A program made the position numbers and the translations under genes. A DNA stretch of 64,000 nt from assembly GCA_963931635.1 (NCBI GenBank), contig OZ007034.1, positions 1,178,001-1,242,000 on the forward strand, written 5' to 3'. Shown here one piece after another: positions 1 to 6,708 of the stretch; position 1 is the first letter of the stretch, and every line of letters begins with the position of its first letter. The DNA is from Caccoplasma sp905210875 (lineage in GTDB: Bacteria; Bacteroidota; Bacteroidia; Bacteroidales; UBA11471). Under the pieces are notes generated by a model, which saw nothing but the letters and a program-made list of their open reading frames with translations, was not told the DNA's origin and did not search any database.

Positions 1-349
1 GAGCGATAGCATCCAGTTCCACCTGTGCCCGGTCGAGCATCGCGTTATAGTCATCCTCGTAAGGCGTTTCCGGCTCTACCACTATCATATCGCAATCCAA
101 TGCGGATTGGATGGTCTGCGCCATACGCTCGGTGTTACCAGTACGGGAGCAATAGAGGACGAGGTATCTGCCATTGCCTCCCTCCACATTTCCGCCTTCT
201 TCGTTGTTTCCTTCATTCTCGTTTTCTCCGTCATCTTCTCCGGGAGTAGTCTGTTCCTGCCCGTCCGTCAGTGGTTCATCTTCGCTGCACGCCGCTGTCA
301 GCATAAATGTAGCCAGCAGCATCAATGGGATTAAAAATAACTTTTTCAT
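1..349 (-). CDS. Flavodoxin-domain lipoprotein, C-terminus cut by window edge
   Basis: This is the N-terminal 116 codons of a secreted lipoprotein whose 3' end lies outside the window. The start is the ATG at 347-349. A hydrophobic signal peptide ends in the lipobox TAAC (Cys21), followed by an acidic, Glu/Asn/Gly-rich linker of about 40 residues and then a flavodoxin-like domain. The phosphate loop that binds FMN is visible as YCSRTGNTERMA. Flavodoxins of this type carry electrons through bound FMN; the lipobox suggests anchoring to a membrane outside the cytoplasm. It has its own promoter at 380-447, which shares an operator with the next two transcription units, so it probably acts with the reductases beside it. 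The redox partner is unknown. Confidence 0.85.
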   Translation of the reverse strand, partial: MKKLFLIPLMLLATFMLTAACSEDEPLTDGQEQTTPGEDDGENENEGNNEEGGNVEGGNGRYLVLYCSRTGNTERMAQTIQSALDCDMIVVEPETPYEDDYNAMLDRAQVELDAIA

Positions 350-379
350 ATTCTTTAATTTATTGATTCTTTCTATGTT

Positions 380-447
380 GCAAAGATACGGCGACACAAG
401 ACCAAGTGGGATAGACATATCCTCTGCGTTTGTACCAATTTCACTGA
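380..447 (-). promoter_or_regulatory. Promoter with shared operator, flavodoxin gene
   Basis: Minus-strand -7 box TATCTTTGC (388-380). A 20-base operator-like sequence, TCAGTGAAATTGGTACAAAC, begins at 447 and lies exactly 59 bases upstream of the -7 box. The same arrangement and spacing recur at 2025-2092 and 5324-5391. No good -33 TTTG is visible at the usual distance, which fits an activator-dependent promoter (inference). Confidence 0.6.
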
Positions 448-504
448 AAATGCAAATGGTTTCAGAATACCGTTCAGCTAAGGTCAGACCTTAGGGTATC
501 TCAA

Positions 505-743
505 GTCCGACCTGAGGTAGTCTCATGTCCGGGATGAGATAGCCTCTCCTCGGATGGGAGCAATCCTGCGGGATAAGCATCGTCCGAGACCTCCGACAGC
601 ACTAATCCTACAGGATAAGCCCTGTCCGAGCCGTCGCCGATGCAAATCCTGACGGAGAAGCACTTTCTACGCTGACGACAGTGCTCGCGAAGCCGGAGAA
701 GTGCCGTTGTCGCTGTCGCTAGCCTCAATCCTGACGGATAAGC
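505..743. repeat. Degenerate short repeats in a non-coding stretch
   Basis: Four imperfect copies of a 17-base unit close to AATCCTGACGGATAAGC lie at 562-578, 604-620, 645-661 and 727-743. They are preceded at 505-562 by three short inverted units of the form CTCA..TCCG..TGAG. No convincing gene lies between 350 and 816, so these repeats and the following hairpin fill the gap between the flavodoxin and alcohol dehydrogenase genes. The function is not known. Confidence 0.6.
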
Positions 744-753
744 GGAAAACAGC

Positions 754-795
754 GCGGGGACAGCCCTTATCCGCGCCGATAAGCACTGTCCCCGC
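754..795 (-). terminator. Rho-independent terminator after alcohol dehydrogenase
   Basis: Inverted repeat: GCGGGGACAG (754-763) pairs with CTGTCCCCGC (786-795), with an inner CTTATC/GATAAG pairing. On the minus strand it is followed by a short T-run (GCTGTTTTCC) about 20 bases after the stop codon of the gene ending at 817. Confidence 0.6.
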
Positions 796-816
796 AGTTT
801 TCAGATGCGATTCCTA

Positions 817-1998
817 TTATTTATAGGATTCCCGATAGACATTCACGATGTCCTCGTCCGTCATCTGCACGCGGTCGCTGGTGAACATCACGCCCATTAC
901 TTCGCGGGTGTTGCGCATCAGCGTCTCGAACTCGTCGGGCGTGATACCGTAGTCGGACATCTTCAGGTCTGCCACGCCGCAAGCCTCCTGTAATCGGGTG
1001 AGGGCGGTGAGGAAGTCTTCGGGCTTCGTGGCTTCGGGCATCCCCATCGCCTGTGCCATACGGATGAAACGGTCGTCGCAGGCGTGGTGCTCGATGAAGT
1101 ATTTGTAATATGCCTTGCTGACCATAATCAAGCCTGCGCCGTGGGGCAATGCCGGGTGGTAGGCGGAAAGCGCGTGTTCAAGGGCGTGTTCGCTGGTGAT
1201 GAGCGTGAGGCACATCACTACGCCGGACAGGGTGTTGCCGAAAGCCACGTGGGTGCGGGCTTCCATGTCCTTGCCGTCTTTCACGGCACGAGGCAGATAT
1301 TTGGCGAGGTTCTCGATGGCAGTCAGGGCGTACATGTCGCTCATCAGGTTCGCGCCACGGGCGATGTAACCTTCCGTGCTGTGGAACAAGGCATCGAAGC
1401 CTTGGTAGGCGGTGAAAGTCGGCGGTACGCTTGCCATCAGTTCCGGGTCCACGATGGAGAGGACGGGGAATAGGGAGGCATCGCCCACAAACGCCTTCTC
1501 GAAAGTGTCTTCTTTGGTGATGACACCCGAATTGTCCGTTTCCGAGCCCGTGCCTGCCGTGGTGGTAATGGCGATGATAGGCAGCGGCTTCACGGCTATC
1601 GGCTGTCCCTTGCCAGAGCCAATGGGCACGTAGTCCCACAATCCACCGTCGTTGGTAGCCATTACCGCAATGGCTTTCGTGCAGTCCATCACGCTGCCTC
1701 CTCCCAACGCCACGAGGAAATCGCAGCCGTTCTCACGGGCAACCTTCGCCCCGGCATTGACATTGCCCACGGTAGGATTGGGCATTACGCCGTCGAATAG
1801 GAAAGTCTCCACGCCTGCCTTGTGCAACTGCTCTTCCGTGCGAGAGAGATAGCCGTTGGCTCGGGTCGATTTTCCATTGGAGATGACGATAAGGGCGCGT
1901 TTGCCCGGCATCGGTTGTTCGTTCAGTTTGTTCAGCATCCCTGCCCCGAACATCACGCAGGTAGGAACGTACATGTCGTAAGAAAGATTCGTTTCCAT
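817..1998 (-). CDS. Iron-containing alcohol dehydrogenase
   Basis: A cytoplasmic NAD(P)-dependent alcohol/aldehyde oxidoreductase of the group III (iron-type) family, similar to YqhD and butanol dehydrogenases. The start METNLSYD at 1998 is preferred over an in-frame ATG ten codons upstream, because family members begin just before this segment and the -7 box at 2025-2033 leaves a normal leader. With this start the protein is 393 residues. The dinucleotide-binding GGGSVMD lies near residues 99-105 and TTAGTGSE near 146-153. Likely metal ligands are Asp184, His206, His275 (in EHAL) and His286 (in PHG). It has its own operator-bearing promoter, and a terminator follows at 754-795. The substrate cannot be told from sequence; the neighbouring aldo/keto reductases suggest detoxification or interconversion of carbonyl compounds. 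Confidence 0.9.
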   Translation of the reverse strand: METNLSYDMYVPTCVMFGAGMLNKLNEQPMPGKRALIVISNGKSTRANGYLSRTEEQLHKAGVETFLFDGVMPNPTVGNVNAGAKVARENGCDFLVALGGGSVMDCTKAIAVMATNDGGLWDYVPIGSGKGQPIAVKPLPIIAITTTAGTGSETDNSGVITKEDTFEKAFVGDASLFPVLSIVDPELMASVPPTFTAYQGFDALFHSTEGYIARGANLMSDMYALTAIENLAKYLPRAVKDGKDMEARTHVAFGNTLSGVVMCLTLITSEHALEHALSAYHPALPHGAGLIMVSKAYYKYFIEHHACDDRFIRMAQAMGMPEATKPEDFLTALTRLQEACGVADLKMSDYGITPDEFETLMRNTREVMGVMFTSDRVQMTDEDIVNVYRESYK

Positions 1999-2024
1999 TG
2001 TTTTTTTATGTTTATGATTCTGTT

Positions 2025-2092
2025 GCAAAGGTAACGAGGAACAGGCAAAATGCCCGTAACGATAACTCGGAGGTGTGTACCCGTTTCACTGA
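2025..2092 (-). promoter_or_regulatory. Promoter with shared operator, alcohol dehydrogenase
   Basis: Minus-strand -7 box TACCTTTGC (2033-2025). The operator copy TCAGTGAAACGGGTACACAC begins at 2092, exactly 59 bases upstream, as in the two sister promoters. A second shared block, GTTACG followed by TTTTGC, lies in the -33 region and is also present upstream of 5305 but not clearly at the flavodoxin gene. Confidence 0.6.
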
Positions 2093-2105
2093 AAAGACTA
2101 TGTTT

Positions 2106-2972
2106 TTACAGACTTGTCAGCACGGGATTTTCCAGATAGTTAAAAAGCCGATGCACCTCGCTCGGCTTGCGTGGGTCGAGCATCTGCGGACGGGCAAGGT
2201 CGAGCGACGCGATTTGTTCGATATCCTCTGCCGACAGCTCGAAGTCCCAAATGGCAAAGTTTTCTTCCATTCGGTTCCAGTGTACGGACTTCGGAATGAT
2301 ACTTACGCCCCGCTGCACGTTCCAACGGAGGATGATTTGTGCCACCGTCTTGCCATACCGCTCGGCGATGCCTTTCAGCACGGGATTGGTGAACATTCCG
2401 TTCATCCCTTCGGCGAAAGGTGCCCACGCTTGCGGCACAATGCCGTACTCGCGCAAAATGGCAAGCTCTTCTTCCCGCTGGTAGAATGGATGTAGTTCGA
2501 GTTGGTTCACCATCGGTTTGATTTCAGCCGTATAGCAGAGGTCGATGATGCGGTCGCTCTGGAAGTTGCTCACGCCGATGGCACGGATGCGCCCCTCTTT
2601 GTACAGTTCCTCCATTGCCCGCCATGCGCCGTAATAGTCGCCGAAAGGCATGTGGATGAGATACAGGTCGAGGTAATCGAAGCCGAGATTGTCGAGCGTC
2701 CGTTGAAAAGCCTCTTTCGTCCGTTCATATCCCATCTCGTTGATGAAGGCCTTTGAGGTGACGAAGAAATCCTCGCGAGGCAGCCCCGATTTGCGGATGG
2801 CCGCGCCTACCGCCGTCTCGTTTTTATAGGAAGATGCCGTGTCTATCAGGCGGTAGCCCGTGGCGATGGCATCCGATACTGCCCGCTCGCACACGCTGAG
2901 GTCGGACACTTGAAACACGCCGAAACCTTCCATCGGCATTTCTATTCCGTTGTGTAATTTGATGGTTTGCAT
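2106..2972 (-). CDS. Aldo/keto reductase
   Basis: A 288-residue single-domain TIM-barrel oxidoreductase that would reduce aldehydes or ketones with NAD(P)H in the cytoplasm. The catalytic tetrad is complete: Asp44 and Tyr49 (DTASSY), Lys74 (VTSKAF) and His107 (LIHMPF). The cofactor-binding end has the usual IIPKSVH segment. The length is normal for the family and no signal peptide is present. It is the last gene of an operon with the Fe-S aldo/keto reductase (27 bases upstream) and the DUF6282-like gene, all read from the promoter at 5324-5391. It resembles 2,5-diketo-gluconate reductase-type enzymes, but the substrate is unknown. Confidence 0.92.
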   Translation of the reverse strand: MQTIKLHNGIEMPMEGFGVFQVSDLSVCERAVSDAIATGYRLIDTASSYKNETAVGAAIRKSGLPREDFFVTSKAFINEMGYERTKEAFQRTLDNLGFDYLDLYLIHMPFGDYYGAWRAMEELYKEGRIRAIGVSNFQSDRIIDLCYTAEIKPMVNQLELHPFYQREEELAILREYGIVPQAWAPFAEGMNGMFTNPVLKGIAERYGKTVAQIILRWNVQRGVSIIPKSVHWNRMEENFAIWDFELSAEDIEQIASLDLARPQMLDPRKPSEVHRLFNYLENPVLTSL

Positions 2973-2999
2973 ATTGGTTATTTTTTTTTGATGTGATTA

Positions 3000-4289
3000 C
3001 TATTTCCCCATTGTTTCCTTTACCCTTGCCAGCAAGTTCGGAATATCCAAATGCTGCGGGCACTTCGCCAGACATTCGCCGCAGGCGACGCACGAGGATG
3101 CTGGGTCGCCGCGCTGGACGGGCGACATGGATACGGTGTAATCGGACAAAGCCCGCTCTTTATTCTTGTGCAACAAGTAATTGTTATATACATAGGCGAA
3201 GATGTAGCCGATGGCAACATTGTGCGGGCAGGGGATGCACTGGTAACAGCCTGTGCAATCTATATGTCCCGGTGCGTGGCGGTATGCGCAGATGGCCGCG
3301 CCCAACGCCTCGCGCTCCGCAGGGGTAAGCATGTTCGGACGGGCTTTAGAGGCATATTTCAAGTTTGCTTCCACATCCTCCATGCTGCCCATGCCGCTCA
3401 CCGCTACGCTGACTTCGGGAATGTCCCACAGGTAATCCAACGCCCACTCTGCATCGGGCTTGTTGATACCCGTAGAGGCAAGCGCGTTGCGCATCACTTG
3501 CGGCAGGTTAGCAAGGAATCCCGTGCGGACGGGCTTCATCACTGCCAGTCCCATCCCGTTGGCGGCGGCGTATTTCGGACCGAGCACACCAGCCTCGTAT
3601 TCATAATCCAAGTAGTTGTGCTGTATCAGGCAGAAGTCCCATGCAGGGGTGTATTCCACTACTTTCTTAAAAAGTTGCAGGCTGTCGTGGAAAGAGAAGC
3701 CCATGAAGCGGATTTTGCCCTGCGCCTTCAGCCGCTCCATTTTCTCGATGAGCTTGTAAGGCAGCACGTAGTCTTTCCACGCACGGTGCATAATCATGTG
3801 GATGTGGTAGAAGTCGATGACGTCCGTGCCGATGACGCGGCGCGACTGGTCGAAGAACTTCTCAAAGTCGTCCGCTGATTGCATCTCCCACCACGGCATT
3901 TTTGAGGTGACATATACCCGGTCGCGCCAGCCTCCTGCAAGGGCTTTGCCCACCGCCTGTTCGCTTTCTCCGCCAAGATAGACACGCCCCGTGTCGATAT
4001 AGTTCACGCCGCCTTCGATGGCACGGCGCACCATCGGTGTGGTCTGATCGAAGTCCACGTGCCCGTTCTTCATTGGCAGGCGCAACATGCCGAAGCCCAA
4101 TGCCGATACGTTTACGCCCGTCCGTCCCATTGGGCGGTATTGCATCTGCGGATTGTAATTCAGAATATCCTTGGCAAGCTGTTCCCGCACTGCTTGTTTC
4201 TCGGCTTCTTGCGCAATGGCTTTCGGGCCGCTCATTGCACCCACGGCTGCGGCAAGAAGTCCGCTTTTGATAAAATCCCGTCTGTCCAT
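3000..4289 (-). CDS. Tat-signal aldo/keto reductase with two 4Fe-4S motifs
   Basis: A 429-residue protein with three parts. Residues 1-26 form a twin-arginine signal (RRDFIKSG then an Ala-rich stretch). Residues 50-330 form an aldo/keto reductase barrel with Asp99, Tyr104, Lys130 and His162. The C-terminus carries ferredoxin-type motifs CTGCYQCIPCP (about 345-355) and CVACGECLAKCP (about 397-408). Such fusions are known among bacterial aldo/keto reductases; the clusters would pass electrons to or from the NAD(P)H site. The Tat signal implies export after folding with cofactor. It lies 11 bases after the DUF6282-like gene, which has the same kind of signal, so the two are probably exported together. 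Confidence 0.9.
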   Translation of the reverse strand: MDRRDFIKSGLLAAAVGAMSGPKAIAQEAEKQAVREQLAKDILNYNPQMQYRPMGRTGVNVSALGFGMLRLPMKNGHVDFDQTTPMVRRAIEGGVNYIDTGRVYLGGESEQAVGKALAGGWRDRVYVTSKMPWWEMQSADDFEKFFDQSRRVIGTDVIDFYHIHMIMHRAWKDYVLPYKLIEKMERLKAQGKIRFMGFSFHDSLQLFKKVVEYTPAWDFCLIQHNYLDYEYEAGVLGPKYAAANGMGLAVMKPVRTGFLANLPQVMRNALASTGINKPDAEWALDYLWDIPEVSVAVSGMGSMEDVEANLKYASKARPNMLTPAEREALGAAICAYRHAPGHIDCTGCYQCIPCPHNVAIGYIFAYVYNNYLLHKNKERALSDYTVSMSPVQRGDPASSCVACGECLAKCPQHLDIPNLLARVKETMGK

Positions 4290-4300
4290 ATTCTTTCTTT

Positions 4301-5305
4301 TTATCTATCCAAACCTATCAGCCATGCCGGATTACTGCGTACAAGCAAGTCTATGTCGCTTTGGGAAACTCCGGCAGATAGCAATTTCAAGATACAATCC
4401 TTCATGCCCTCAATGGGATGCGGCATCACCGCCTGCCCTAAATCAGTAGAGATAAAACTCCGTGCTGGATTGATACGGACAAATGCCGTGAAGTCTTCGA
4501 TGCTTTGCCGTTGGTATTGGGGCATCTTTGTTCCCTCTCCCCAAAGGCAGGGCAGGTAGCAATACTCGATGTATGCACCAAGGTCAATGCACCGCTTGAT
4601 TTGGTCGAGTGTCATTGTCCAGATGGAGGAATTGGCATGGGTTACAACGATACGCTTCACACCAACCTCGTGCGCCTGGCGGACAAGCGTAATGCTCTCT
4701 TCCGGCGAAGAGTGTCCTGTGGCAAAGATGATGTCCGCTTCGGCGCATATTTCCATCACCTTGACCACTTCCGGTAAGACTTGTCCGTTATCATCCAGAA
4801 CCGGAATGCCTTTCTCCTTTCGTCCTTCACTTTGATATTGGTAGGCAGCGTCCAATGTCGGCATCCAGATGCAGCGGCACAGCCCTCCGCTCGTCTCGAC
4901 CGCCTTTTGCGCTGCAAACACATTCACCCTGTCGCCATGCACCCGGTTCATGCAGAAACTGCCGAAGCACTCCGCACCCGGCAATGCCTGCCGGATGATA
5001 TACGCCCGGTCATGACAACTGAAATCGTTAGACTTGAACATCACTGCACGGTAGCCAGCCGCCATTGCATTCTTCATAAAGCCATATTCATCCACCGACC
5101 GCTCACGTGAATCCGGGCGGCAATGCAGATGGATGTCGCACACGCCTTTCAATAATTCATCTTTGGTAAACTTGTTATCGTTCTTCTGTTCCTGCAACAG
5201 ATTCATCGCTTGCCCCGGTATCGCCGTGGAAGCAAGCAATGCCCCTCCCGTCAGGGCGGAAGTCCTGATAAAGTCCCTTCTGCTTATTTTATTGTCCGTA
5301 TTCAT
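4301..5305 (-). CDS. Tat-signal metal-dependent hydrolase-like protein (DUF6282-like)
   Basis: A 334-residue protein starting at the ATG at 5303-5305 (MNTDNK); open frame continues upstream, but the twin-arginine signal SRRDFIRTSAL sits correctly only from this start, and the -7 box at 5324-5332 lies just upstream. The mature part begins with DIHLHCRPD (about 57-65), the HxH metal-binding start of amidohydrolase or PHP-like TIM barrels. Further candidate ligands are in TGHSS, VTHANSS and STDLGQ. The overall pattern resembles the DUF6282 family as I remember it; the reaction is unknown. It is the first gene of the operon with the two aldo/keto reductases, suggesting a shared substrate, perhaps a lactone or cyclic amide (inference). 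Confidence 0.75.
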   Translation of the reverse strand: MNTDNKISRRDFIRTSALTGGALLASTAIPGQAMNLLQEQKNDNKFTKDELLKGVCDIHLHCRPDSRERSVDEYGFMKNAMAAGYRAVMFKSNDFSCHDRAYIIRQALPGAECFGSFCMNRVHGDRVNVFAAQKAVETSGGLCRCIWMPTLDAAYQYQSEGRKEKGIPVLDDNGQVLPEVVKVMEICAEADIIFATGHSSPEESITLVRQAHEVGVKRIVVTHANSSIWTMTLDQIKRCIDLGAYIEYCYLPCLWGEGTKMPQYQRQSIEDFTAFVRINPARSFISTDLGQAVMPHPIEGMKDCILKLLSAGVSQSDIDLLVRSNPAWLIGLDR

Positions 5306-5323
5306 AACGCTTCTTCTTTTGGT

Positions 5324-5391
5324 GCAAAAATAGCGGTATATGACGCAAAAGGGCGTAACAAATTCACGGAGGATTGTGACGGTTTTACTGA
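5324..5391 (-). promoter_or_regulatory. Promoter with shared operator, DUF6282/AKR operon
   Basis: Minus-strand -7 box TATTTTTGC (5332-5324). The operator copy TCAGTAAAACCGTCACAATC begins at 5391, again exactly 59 bases upstream of the -7 box. It also shares the GTTACG...TTTTGC block with the alcohol dehydrogenase promoter. Confidence 0.6.
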
Positions 5392-5407
5392 TTATAACTG
5401 AAATATA

Positions 5408-5446
5408 AACGCCATAGGCTTCCACATCAACGCCAAATGCTTCCAC
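5408..5446. repeat. Two direct repeats in 21-base phase
   Basis: AACGCCATAGGCTTCCAC (5408-5425) and AACGCCAAATGCTTCCAC (5429-5446) differ at two positions and start 21 bases apart, two helical turns, as expected for paired protein-binding sites. They lie between the redox operon promoter and the first HTH gene. The rest of 5447-5642 holds a promoter-like TTACTTTG (5596-5603) and nothing else recognised. Confidence 0.5.
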
Positions 5447-5642
5447 GATAGCACTAAGCGATAGACTTTTGTCTGCCATGCCTTTACTTTGCATTGCCAA
5501 GCGGAAGGATATTCCCGGAATGTGGAGGATGAGGACATAAAGTGCCACAAGCTGCCACCTCACTGCATATCCATCGCATTACGGAGAATACCCCTTTACT
5601 TTGCAGGCAAAACCGAGTATCAACATTAAAACAGTATCGAAA

Positions 5643-5939
5643 ATGGAAGTTTTGATTATTCAGAAAGAGGCGTTCGAGAAAATGGCGGCGAAGTTCAGCC
5701 GTTTCACGGAACGGGTGGATGCCATCCTCAGCAAGCAAGGAGGCAAGTCATTGAACGGATGGATGGACAGCCAAGAAGTCTGCCGACAGCTTAACATCAG
5801 TCCACGAACCTTGCAGACGTTGCGCGCCAACGGCACGTTGGCTTATTCGCAGATTAACCACAAGGTGTTTTACAAGCCGGAGGACGTGATGCGTATCGTC
5901 AAGCCTGTGGAGCGTAAACGGGCGGACAAAGCCGTTTGA
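5643..5939 (+). CDS. Excisionase-like helix-turn-helix protein
   Basis: A 98-residue protein starting at the ATG at 5643 (MEVLIIQKEAF), preferred over an in-frame ATG at 5601 that overlaps the promoter-like box at 5596-5603. Residues about 38-90 form a MerR/excisionase-type winged HTH of the HTH_17 kind: MDSQEVCRQLNISPRTLQTL, then a wing ending in VFYKPEDV. The N-terminal 35 residues look helical. In Bacteroidetes mobile elements such proteins bend DNA for excision or control transfer genes. A close paralogue follows 31 bases downstream and the two are probably cotranscribed. They converge on the recombinase operon. Which DNA they bind is not known; the repeats at 5408-5446 are a candidate. 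Confidence 0.85.
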   Translation: MEVLIIQKEAFEKMAAKFSRFTERVDAILSKQGGKSLNGWMDSQEVCRQLNISPRTLQTLRANGTLAYSQINHKVFYKPEDVMRIVKPVERKRADKAV

Positions 5940-5970
5940 TTATGATTGTACCACTAAATCCAATGAAACA

Positions 5971-6264
5971 ATGAGTGAAATGATTAACAAGAACCATGCG
6001 CTGGTCGCCCAGTTCGGCGACACGCTTGACCGTCTGCTGGACGGCATCGAGAACTTCGTGGCAAACAGCCGTCCGACTTTGGGCGGTGAACGCTTCCTGA
6101 CGGACAGGGAGATGTCGGCACGGCTGAAAGTGAGCCGCCGTACCTTGCAGGACTATCGCAACAACGGGATGATAGCCTATTACCAGTTGGGCGGCAAGAT
6201 TCTCTACAAGGAATCGGACATCGAGCGGATGCTTGCCGCAAATTACCGGAAAGCGTTCAGATAG
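5971..6264 (+). CDS. Excisionase-like helix-turn-helix protein, second copy
   Basis: A 97-residue protein with the same layout as its upstream neighbour: a helical N-terminus (about 1-40) and an HTH_17 domain (about 42-95) with LTDREMSARLKVSRRTLQDY and a wing ending ILYKESDIERML. The pair looks like an old tandem duplication, as the HTH segments align well (SRRTLQDYRNNG against SPRTLQTLRANG). It probably works with the first copy in controlling excision or expression of the adjacent element. A hairpin at 6273-6309 separates it from the convergent recombinase operon. Confidence 0.85.
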   Translation: MSEMINKNHALVAQFGDTLDRLLDGIENFVANSRPTLGGERFLTDREMSARLKVSRRTLQDYRNNGMIAYYQLGGKILYKESDIERMLAANYRKAFR

Positions 6265-6272
6265 CATCGTAA

Positions 6273-6333
6273 AAGGAATACGACCAAAGGGCATCAGGTC
6301 GTATTCCTTACCGTGTCTGGTCGTATATCCTTT
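6273..6333 (-). terminator. Terminator hairpin between convergent operons
   Basis: AAGGAATACGACC (6273-6285) pairs perfectly with GGTCGTATTCCTT (6297-6309). On the minus strand a TTTT run follows, so it ends the recombinase/RhuM operon and may also stop plus-strand reading. A third partial copy of the arm, GGTCGTATATCCTTT, lies at 6319-6333. Confidence 0.7.
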
Positions 6334-6336
6334 ATA

Positions 6337-6708
6337 TCAACAGCTATGATATGCCGTTGGCGAAAAGAACAAACATAGAGGTTCTTTCCGACTGGCGGCA
6401 TACAGTTTCCTCATGACAAACCGCCTGAAAGCCATGCATTCCTTAGTCCGCAGCCGGAAGGCAATAGCTATCACCATTTCAAGACTGTACACATCATAGC
6501 TTATCCCGTTGTCCTGCCTGACGTAGCGCATGGTGTCGCTTTCCAACAACTCCATATTCTTGTAAATGGCACGGATTGCCCTGCGGATGTCGCAGCCGAA
6601 CACATTGAATGCATCGGACATTTCCTGCTGCGTCATCCAAACGGGAACGGTCGGAATAGTGACCGCACTGTTTTCGCTGATTGTAATTATTCCACGTTCC
6701 ATTTTCAT
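6337..6708 (-). CDS. RhuM-like domain protein
   Basis: A 123-residue protein of unknown function. The segment VWMTQQEMSDAFNV...IRRAIRAIYKNMELLESDTM...YDVYSLEMVIAIAFRLRT resembles the N-terminal part of RhuM, a protein known from Salmonella pathogenicity island 3 and common on mobile elements: a small HTH-like region followed by a helical segment. The RhuM body beyond about 110 residues is missing, so it is either a short family variant or truncated. Its ATG overlaps the stop of the upstream recombinase gene by four bases, indicating translational coupling. A regulatory or plasmid-maintenance role is possible but not shown. Confidence 0.65.
   Translation of the reverse strand: MKMERGIITISENSAVTIPTVPVWMTQQEMSDAFNVFGCDIRRAIRAIYKNMELLESDTMRYVRQDNGISYDVYSLEMVIAIAFRLRTKECMAFRRFVMRKLYAASRKEPLCLFFSPTAYHSC

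Noticed and set aside
505..743. CRISPR array
   Set aside because: The repeats are imperfect, unequally spaced (about 25 to 65 bases between copies) and no cas gene is present anywhere in the window.
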